Positions 58,260-64,000 of a stretch of 64,000 bases of DNA are shown here, in pieces. The notes under the pieces are model-generated. The model searched no databases and was not told where the DNA came from. It saw only the letters and a list, made by a program, of their open reading frames with translations. The stretch comes from VXPQ01 sp965248175 (GTDB lineage Bacteria > Bacteroidota > Rhodothermia > Rhodothermales > VXPQ01). Both the position numbers and the translations under genes were made by a program. The stretch is taken from the NCBI GenBank assembly GCA_965248175.1, contig OZ252093.1, positions 1,488,001-1,552,000 on the forward strand, in the 5' to 3' direction. Numbering within the stretch: position 1 is the stretch's first letter; the number at the start of each line of letters is the position of its first letter.

Positions 58260-59072
58260 ATGTACACTGTTATAGAGAAATCCCTGTACAAAATCAGGGA
58301 GCGGGATGCCTTCCGGTATATAGACGAAGGACCCGCGACGGAGCGCCCCCCGGTTCTTTTCCTGCATGGCATGCTGGGAAATTTGACGAATTGGACGGAT
58401 GCTGTCCAGGCTGTGGCGGCTAACGGATACCGCGCCATCGTCCCCATGCTGCCTGTATACACGCTTCCGAAGGATCAGACCAGCTTGCGGGGGCTGGTGC
58501 AGTACGTGCACGAATTCCTCGACGTGATGAATCTTGAGTTCGTGACGCTTGCGGGCAACTCGCTGGGGGGGCAACTCGCCAGCCTGTATATTCTCACCCA
58601 CCCCCGGCACGCATGCGCGCTGATACTCACCGGTTCCTCGGGTTTGTACGAAGTGGAGATGGGAACGGGCAGCCCGCGTCGGCATGATCCAGACTTTATC
58701 CGGGACCGGGCAGCCATCACCTTCTACGAAAAGAAACATGTGACGGAAGATCTGGTGAACGAGATGTTGGAAGTCGTCGCAGATCGGGCCTGCGTGACCA
58801 GACTGATCAAGATGGCAAGGGCGTCGAAAAACGAAACCGTTCGGACCCGCCTGCACGAGGTCCAGGTGCCGACGCTACTCGTCTGGGGGGAGAATGATGC
58901 GATTACGCCGCCGGATGTGGCAAGGCAGTTTGAGGAACTCATCCAGGATGCCGAGTTGCATTTCATTGAGAAATGCGGTCATGCCCCGATGCTGGAACAC
59001 CCGGAGACGTTCAACCGGATCATGCTGCATTTTCTGCGCAAGCGCGTGAACGCCGCTACCCTGGCGGTATAA
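58260..59072 (+). CDS. alpha/beta-hydrolase fold protein
   Basis: A 270-residue hydrolase. Start is the ATG at 58260. The oxyanion-hole region is VLFLHGMLGNLTNW, the nucleophile elbow is LAGNSLGGQLAS (Ser about residue 101), and the acid and His are in LLVWGENDAITPP and EKCGHAPMLEHPE. The triad is complete. The proteins closest in layout are carbon-carbon hydrolases and esterases; the substrate is unknown. It is single, followed 98 bp later by a lipoprotein gene. Confidence 0.9.
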   Translation: MYTVIEKSLYKIRERDAFRYIDEGPATERPPVLFLHGMLGNLTNWTDAVQAVAANGYRAIVPMLPVYTLPKDQTSLRGLVQYVHEFLDVMNLEFVTLAGNSLGGQLASLYILTHPRHACALILTGSSGLYEVEMGTGSPRRHDPDFIRDRAAITFYEKKHVTEDLVNEMLEVVADRACVTRLIKMARASKNETVRTRLHEVQVPTLLVWGENDAITPPDVARQFEELIQDAELHFIEKCGHAPMLEHPETFNRIMLHFLRKRVNAATLAV

Positions 59073-59170
59073 ACAGGGATAGGGCGCCGGCCGCGGCGAA
59101 GATATCCGTTGCTTTTCATGCGTACGTATTTAAGGACGTTCGCTACCCTTGCTCCGCAAGCCGAGGGATC

Positions 59171-59704
59171 ATGAAACGATTATGCGCATCGGCGGCGCTT
59201 TGCGTCGCTTCTCTTTTTCTTTCGGCGTGCGCCCCATCCCTTGCACCCCTGTACCGGGATTACGATACGCCGCCGGATACACTCCTTGTGGTTGCCGTTT
59301 CCGAAGCAGTGGACCCGTCGGGCGAGCCGTCCAGCATCGTACCGGACGAGGGCGCCGGCGCAACGACCGTTCCCGAACGGATCGTTGCCGCCCTGAACGA
59401 AGCAGGATGGGATACGACAGCCACCGACCTGCCCCACGCCATTGCAACGAAGGAGCGCGTATTGCGGCGGTGGGGAATGTACAGGATCACTGTTTACCTG
59501 GAAGTAACTCCGCTGGGGCGCGATCATGTGCGCATCTACATGCATCCGTTCCGGAAATACGTATTTGGCAAGGCAAGCAAGATTCAGTACCTGACCCGCC
59601 GGGTTCGATCCCGATTCATGCCGGAGCTCGACGAGGCCTTTGCGAAGCACGGCCTGAAACCTGCCGGGACGCCGTTCGAACGGGACGATACGGTCTTGCG
59701 GTAA
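59171..59704 (+). CDS. hypothetical lipoprotein (177 aa)
   Basis: A lipobox (FLSAC, lipidated Cys about residue 20) follows a signal peptide from the ATG at 59171, preceded by CGAGGG. The mature part has YITVYLEVTPLGRDHVRIYMHPFRKYVFGKASKIQYLTRR-type strands, alternating charged and hydrophobic. I do not recognise the family; it may be a small outer-membrane lipoprotein. An NfeD gene follows. Confidence 0.75.
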   Translation: MKRLCASAALCVASLFLSACAPSLAPLYRDYDTPPDTLLVVAVSEAVDPSGEPSSIVPDEGAGATTVPERIVAALNEAGWDTTATDLPHAIATKERVLRRWGMYRITVYLEVTPLGRDHVRIYMHPFRKYVFGKASKIQYLTRRVRSRFMPELDEAFAKHGLKPAGTPFERDDTVLR

Positions 59705-59781
59705 GCGGCCCTGGTATGAATCTTATTACGAGGAATCTCCGTAAGACAGTCAGGTACCTTTTTCCATGATTATGCGCCGCC

Positions 59782-61194
59782 ATGAATAGCCTCGTAAGGC
59801 GCTTTGTTTTCTTTTTTTTTCCGGCAGGCTTGCTGTTCGGCCTGTTTCTTTCCACGCCCGGCCAGTCGCAACAGACTCCCGCATCGTCTCCGGACACGCT
59901 GTTCGAGGCGCCGTTGGCCGACGGTCCTGTTTACATTGTTCCGATTCAGGGCCCTATCGATAATGTGCTGGCCCGGTATGTGGGCCGCGCTGCCGACGAT
60001 GCGGAAGCAGCCGGTGCGTCTCTGATCGTTTTTCACGTGGATACGTTCGGCGGACTGGTGGACGCCGCCGATACGATTCGCAAGATTATCCTGGACGCCG
60101 AGCCGGTTACGGTAGCGTTTATCGACAAGAACGCCGCCTCCGCCGGTGCGCTCATATCCTATGCCAGCGACCGCATCGTGATGGTTCCGGGCGCCTCCAT
60201 CGGAGCGGCCACGGTGGTGGAGGGCGGTTCGGGAGAAGCGGCGCCGGACAAGTATCAGAGTTACATGCGGGGATTGATGCGGGCTACTGCTGAAGCCAAT
60301 GGGCGTGATCCGCGCATTGCTGAAGCCATGGTGGATGAAGACCTGGAAGTCGAGGGGGTATCCAAAGCCGGCAGTGTGTTGACGCTTTCTTCCGAAGAAG
60401 CGCTTCGGCTGGGTGTTGCGGACGCCATTCTTTCCGATATAGATGTGGTGGTGGAGCAAGCCGGTCTTGCTCCGACCGCTTCGGTGGTGCACCGCGCCTC
60501 GACCCTGGAACGGGCGCTGCGGTTTCTCAGTTCGCCGGTTCTGCAGTCCCTGCTTATGCTGATGATGATGGGTGGGCTGTACTTTGAATTGCAAACGCCC
60601 GGCGTCGGATTTCCCGGGGCTATCGCCGCGGTCGGCGCCACCATGTTTTTTGCGCCGCACTACATGATCGGCCTCGTTCAGAGCTGGGAAATCGTGCTTT
60701 TCGGCATCGGGGTGTTGCTCCTGCTTGCTGAGATATTCGTGATCCCGGGTTTTGGCGTGGCCGGTATCAGCGGGCTGGTGCTTGTAGCCGGTTCGCTTTT
60801 TGCCGCCCTGATCGGTAATGTCGGGCTCTCGTTTCCGCCTTTTGCAGCACTCGCGCCCGCGGTTGGTACAATGGCGGCCACACTGGTCCTGCTGATCGTT
60901 CTCATGTTTTCCCTCGGCAAGTATCTTCCGAAATCGGAGCGGTTTGCTCAACTGGTGCTGGCGCCGGAACTTGCCAGCGCATCCGGCTACGTTTCGGCCG
61001 AAACCATGGAAGAGTTGGTCGGCCGGACGGGCGTTTCCCTGACCCCGCTGCGTCCCGCAGGCACTGTGGACATCGGGGGGGAACGCATCGATGTGGTTAC
61101 GCGCGGGGAATTTGTTTTACCCGGAACAGAGGTGGAAATAATCCGGGTGCGCGGTAGCCGCGTGGTAGTACGTACGGCGCCTCCTACCGCGTGA
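59782..61194 (+). CDS. NfeD-family membrane serine protease (ClpP-class, long form)
   Basis: A 470-residue protein with a signal segment at the N terminus, a ClpP/crotonase-like protease domain (about residues 50-240: VDTFGGLVDAADTI, then KNAASAGALISYASDRIVMVP with the nucleophile Ser near 119), about four membrane helices (about 250-390), and a C-terminal OB-fold (GYVSAETMEELVGRTGVSLTPLRPAGTVDIGGERIDVVTRGEFVLPG). This is the long NfeD/NfeD1b architecture, a partner of stomatin/SPFH proteins. The short NfeD gene follows after 36 bp, but no SPFH gene is visible here. Confidence 0.93.
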   Translation: MNSLVRRFVFFFFPAGLLFGLFLSTPGQSQQTPASSPDTLFEAPLADGPVYIVPIQGPIDNVLARYVGRAADDAEAAGASLIVFHVDTFGGLVDAADTIRKIILDAEPVTVAFIDKNAASAGALISYASDRIVMVPGASIGAATVVEGGSGEAAPDKYQSYMRGLMRATAEANGRDPRIAEAMVDEDLEVEGVSKAGSVLTLSSEEALRLGVADAILSDIDVVVEQAGLAPTASVVHRASTLERALRFLSSPVLQSLLMLMMMGGLYFELQTPGVGFPGAIAAVGATMFFAPHYMIGLVQSWEIVLFGIGVLLLLAEIFVIPGFGVAGISGLVLVAGSLFAALIGNVGLSFPPFAALAPAVGTMAATLVLLIVLMFSLGKYLPKSERFAQLVLAPELASASGYVSAETMEELVGRTGVSLTPLRPAGTVDIGGERIDVVTRGEFVLPGTEVEIIRVRGSRVVVRTAPPTA

Positions 61195-61230
61195 CGTTTT
61201 CCATCCAGTAACACCCTCCCTGATTGTTTC

Positions 61231-61728
61231 ATGGAATTTTTTCTTCCCATAGCGCTCGTTCTGGTGGGCCTTGGTCTGATCGCTGTGGAAGTCTATCTCG
61301 TGCCCGGCTTCAATGTGGTGGGCATTTTCGGTTTCATCGTCATTCTCTTTGCGATTGGCTATACCTTCACGGAATCCGGCTTGCTTGGCGGAATCTATGT
61401 TATTGTGGGTACGGCTGTGGCAGGAGGCGGACTTTTTTACTGGATGTGGACTTCGGGAGCCTGGGATCGATTCGTACTGGGCACGACAATTACAGGGGAA
61501 GGGCCTGGGGAAGATCGGGAAAATGAGCGCCGGGCAAAGTATCTCGGCAAGACCGGGGTTGCGGTAACGCCCTTGCGCCCGACCGGCGTAGCCCGCATCG
61601 ACGGGGAACGCATCGAAGTCGTTACGGAGGGGGATTTTATTGCAGCCGGAAGCAACGTGCGCGTCGTGGCCATGGATCGCCGCCGGTTCTTTGTGCGGCT
61701 GGCGGATTTGGAAGAGCCTGCTTCGTAG
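61231..61728 (+). CDS. NfeD-family short membrane protein
   Basis: A 165-residue short NfeD: three membrane helices (to about residue 72) followed by a C-terminal OB-fold (GKTGVAVTPLRPTGVARIDGERIEVVTEGDFIAAGSNVRVVAMDRRRFFVR) very similar to the one in the upstream long NfeD. The two genes are a typical pair; short NfeD acts with SPFH proteins in membrane microdomains. The gene for the SPFH partner is expected nearby but is not in this window. Confidence 0.9.
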   Translation: MEFFLPIALVLVGLGLIAVEVYLVPGFNVVGIFGFIVILFAIGYTFTESGLLGGIYVIVGTAVAGGGLFYWMWTSGAWDRFVLGTTITGEGPGEDRENERRAKYLGKTGVAVTPLRPTGVARIDGERIEVVTEGDFIAAGSNVRVVAMDRRRFFVRLADLEEPAS

Positions 61729-61876
61729 CCGAGCGCTGCATTTCTTCCTGCGCATCTCACACGCAAAGGGTCGAATACGCGCCTGCAGTGCGGTATCTTG
61801 TTCTGCGCTGGATGCCGTATTCTGTTCTGCGATGAGGCCTTTCGTTCCGCGCCGCCGGCTTTTCCCCTTGCACCGT

Positions 61877-64000
61877 ATGCCTTTTCCCGATTACTCCCGC
61901 CCGCCCGCTCCTTCTGGACAATCCGTTTCCAACGGGGAGGCCGCTGAGGCTATTCTGGGCGGCCTGAACGTTTCGCAACAGGAAGCGGTGCGAGCGACCG
62001 AGGGGCCTGTGCTTGTCGTGGCCGGCCCGGGTTCCGGCAAAACCCGGATGCTCATGCACCGGATTGCGTATTTGCTTGCGACGGAACGCGCCAGACCCTG
62101 GCAGATTCTTGCGCTGACGTTCACAAACAAGGCGGCTCGCGAGATGCGCGACCGCATCGATCGCCTTGCGGGCGGCGCCTCTCGAGACCTGTGGATGGGC
62201 ACGTTTCATTCGATCTTTGCCCGCCTCATGCGCATGGAAGGGGAGCGGATCGGCTATGCGCGGGATTTCAGTATTTACGACACAGACGATTCGGAGCGGA
62301 TTCTGCGTCAGTTGATGGATCGTTTCCGGATTGACGCGAAGCAGCATAGTCCCCGCAGTATCCGGCATATACTGTCCGGTGCGAAAAACCGTATGATGCC
62401 CCCCGCCGAGTATGCACGTTCCGCTTTCGGGCCGTTGCAGCAGGTAGCGGCGCAGCTCTACGGCCCCTACGAAGAGGCGCTTCGCACCGCGAACGCCATG
62501 GACTTCGACGACTTGCTCCTGAAACCGATCGCTTTGTTTGAACAGTGTCCGGATGTGCTCGAAAAATACCGGGAGCGCTGGACATACCTGCACATCGACG
62601 AATACCAGGACACGAACCGTTCCCAGTACATGCTGGCGAAGCTGCTTGCCGGCCGGCACAGGAACCTCTGCGTCGTGGGCGACGACGCCCAGAGCATCTA
62701 CGCTTTTCGAGGCGCTGACATCGCCAACATCCTTTCTTTCCGCCGCGATTATCCGGAAGCCGTTACTGTGCGGCTGGAGCAGAATTACCGCTCTACCAGT
62801 CGTATCCTCCGACTGGCCGATTCCATCATTGAACACAACCGGGACCGTCTCGAAAAGAAACTGTGGACGGAAAACGCCGAGGGGGATCCCATCGTGCTCA
62901 TGGAGGCGCTATCGGAACGGGACGAGGCGCAGAAAATCGAGCGCGCGGTCCGGAGCCTGCAAGCCCGGTTCGGATACGGCTACGAGCATTTTGCAGTGCT
63001 CTACCGGACCAATGCGCAAAGCCGCTCGATCGAGGATGCGCTACGCCGCGGAGGCGTTCCGTACCGCATCATAGGAGGGCTGTCCTTCTACCAGCGAAAG
63101 GAAGTGAAGGACATCCTCGCTTATCTGCGTCTCCTGGTCAATCCCGGAGATCTGGCGAGCCTGCGCCGCATCATCAATTACCCCGTGCGAGGTATCGGGG
63201 ACAGGACGCTCGGACGGCTCGTTGCCTTTGCGGAGGAGTGCCACGGTACGGTCTGGGAGGCGATCGAGCAGGTTGAGTCCATGGGGCTCGGACCGCAGGC
63301 CGGACGCGCCGTTGCCGCGTTCCGGGAGATGATACGCAGGCACATGGAAGAGGTCGAACAGGGGGCGCCGGCAGAGGATATTGCGCGTTCCGTCGTGGAG
63401 GCAACGGGCATGATCAAACACCTTAGCCAGGACCAGACGCCTGAAAATCTCATGCGCTGGGAGAATGTTCAGGAGTTGATCGGCGCTATTGCGGAGTATA
63501 CCGCAGAAGACCCCGGAGAGCGTACGCTCAGTACATTTCTGCAGGAGGCGGCGCTCCGGACGGACCTTGACGAGATGGACAGCGAGTCGCGTGTAACACT
63601 TATGACGCTGCATGCCTCCAAGGGGCTCGAATTTCCCGTGGTGTTCGTTACCGGACTGGAGGAGGGGCTCTTCCCCGTATCCATGGCGCTTGATGAAGTT
63701 ACCGCCGTAGAGGAGGAGCGGCGTCTTTTCTATGTAGGCGTTACGCGTGCTGCGCAGCGGCTGCACTTGTCCTGGGCCCGTACCCGCTTTCGCTTCGGCA
63801 GTTCGTCGCCGAGCGTACGCAGCCGTTTCCTGGACGAGATCGACGGGAGTGTCGTACACACCGAGGCCGGAGAGCCTGTCCGGCAGGACGCGGGGCGCTT
63901 CCTGCCGGATCCCGAAGCGGTTCCCGGCGTCTCCGAAGGTTCGTCATACGACCGGATGGCTCCGCATTATTACCGGCAGAACCTCGCTGCGCCCGCCCGC
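61877..64000 (+). CDS. UvrD/PcrA superfamily I DNA helicase, partial at window end
   Basis: An ATP-dependent 3'-5' helicase for repair and replication-fork clearance. The ATG at 61877 (an in-frame ATG at 61832 is possible) leads into GLNVSQQEAVRATEGPVLVV, then Walker A AGPGSGKTRML. The other motifs follow in order: TFTNKAAREMRDRI (Ia), DFDDLLL, HIDEYQDTNRSQY (II), VVGDDAQSIYAFRGA (III), LEQNYRST (IV), VTLMTLHASKGLEFPVVFV (V) and RRLFYVGVTRA (VI). 708 residues are visible with no stop; the 3' end is beyond the window. Confidence 0.95.
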   Translation, partial: MPFPDYSRPPAPSGQSVSNGEAAEAILGGLNVSQQEAVRATEGPVLVVAGPGSGKTRMLMHRIAYLLATERARPWQILALTFTNKAAREMRDRIDRLAGGASRDLWMGTFHSIFARLMRMEGERIGYARDFSIYDTDDSERILRQLMDRFRIDAKQHSPRSIRHILSGAKNRMMPPAEYARSAFGPLQQVAAQLYGPYEEALRTANAMDFDDLLLKPIALFEQCPDVLEKYRERWTYLHIDEYQDTNRSQYMLAKLLAGRHRNLCVVGDDAQSIYAFRGADIANILSFRRDYPEAVTVRLEQNYRSTSRILRLADSIIEHNRDRLEKKLWTENAEGDPIVLMEALSERDEAQKIERAVRSLQARFGYGYEHFAVLYRTNAQSRSIEDALRRGGVPYRIIGGLSFYQRKEVKDILAYLRLLVNPGDLASLRRIINYPVRGIGDRTLGRLVAFAEECHGTVWEAIEQVESMGLGPQAGRAVAAFREMIRRHMEEVEQGAPAEDIARSVVEATGMIKHLSQDQTPENLMRWENVQELIGAIAEYTAEDPGERTLSTFLQEAALRTDLDEMDSESRVTLMTLHASKGLEFPVVFVTGLEEGLFPVSMALDEVTAVEEERRLFYVGVTRAAQRLHLSWARTRFRFGSSSPSVRSRFLDEIDGSVVHTEAGEPVRQDAGRFLPDPEAVPGVSEGSSYDRMAPHYYRQNLAAPAR

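Noticed and set aside
1..64000. CRISPR array or tRNA cluster
   Set aside because: I saw no regularly spaced repeats and no tRNA cloverleaf outside the tmRNA.

Overview
The window is GC-rich bacterial chromosome. It suggests a member of the Rhodothermota (Rhodothermia) within the wider Bacteroidota group. The evidence is a carboxypeptidase-regulatory-like TonB receptor followed by a DUF4249 lipoprotein, a DUF3098 membrane protein, a DUF5916 outer-membrane-type protein, several secreted S1 sulfatases, a fused aspartokinase/homoserine dehydrogenase and an L-lysine 6-transaminase. The lineage is inferred from gene content only; no rRNA is present.

Layout. 0.3-6.4 kb: a small zinc-ribbon ORF, a DUF5916 protein and two exported sulfatases. 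6.6-10.9 kb: thrA, dapB and dapA, which route aspartate to homoserine and lysine. 10.9-20.2 kb: housekeeping genes (mreD-like, dacB, DUF3098, namZ-like, ndk, lipA, lysine 6-transaminase, gyrA). 20.4-23.1 kb: an accessory patch. It holds a complete but decayed IS1595-type element with 23-bp terminal repeats, an 8-bp target duplication, a frameshifted transposase and a methyltransferase fragment. Next to it is an AT-rich islet of 951 bp bounded by perfect 22-bp inverted repeats, carrying one secreted protein of unknown function. 23.2-28.4 kb: TonB receptor/DUF4249 pair, Hsp20 and an SDR-family reductase. 28.4-31.2 kb: a HepT/MntA toxin-antitoxin pair, a relic of HsdR, and an AAA_14/DUF4143 ATPase with an extra C-terminal region. 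31.3-37.2 kb: PLP decarboxylase, DUF4399, and an operon of Gfo/Idh/MocA oxidoreductase, sulfotransferase-like protein and class IV aminotransferase. 37.3-41.3 kb: an FAD oxidoreductase and a phosphotriesterase-family gene, both broken, then a third sulfatase.

41.4-52.3 kb is a second accessory region. It contains an orphan gene, an aldehyde dehydrogenase with scattered fragments of a related copy, a DUF899 protein, the tmRNA gene (tag ANDYSYAMAA), an overlapping restriction endonuclease/DNA methyltransferase pair, and a large TrlF-type PHP-ATPase translationally coupled to the tail of a degraded restriction/methylase gene. 52.2-64 kb returns to housekeeping: L,D-transpeptidase, fabI, birA, coaX, yaaA, a YtxH protein, a 31-residue mS38/bS22-like ribosomal protein, two NfeD-family proteins and a UvrD/PcrA helicase that runs off the window.

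The three sulfatases, TonB receptor, aldehyde dehydrogenase and decaying oxidoreductase/hydrolase pair fit a heterotrophic life on sulfated or complex organic matter. The two accessory patches are where mobile DNA, defence genes and gene fragments concentrate.
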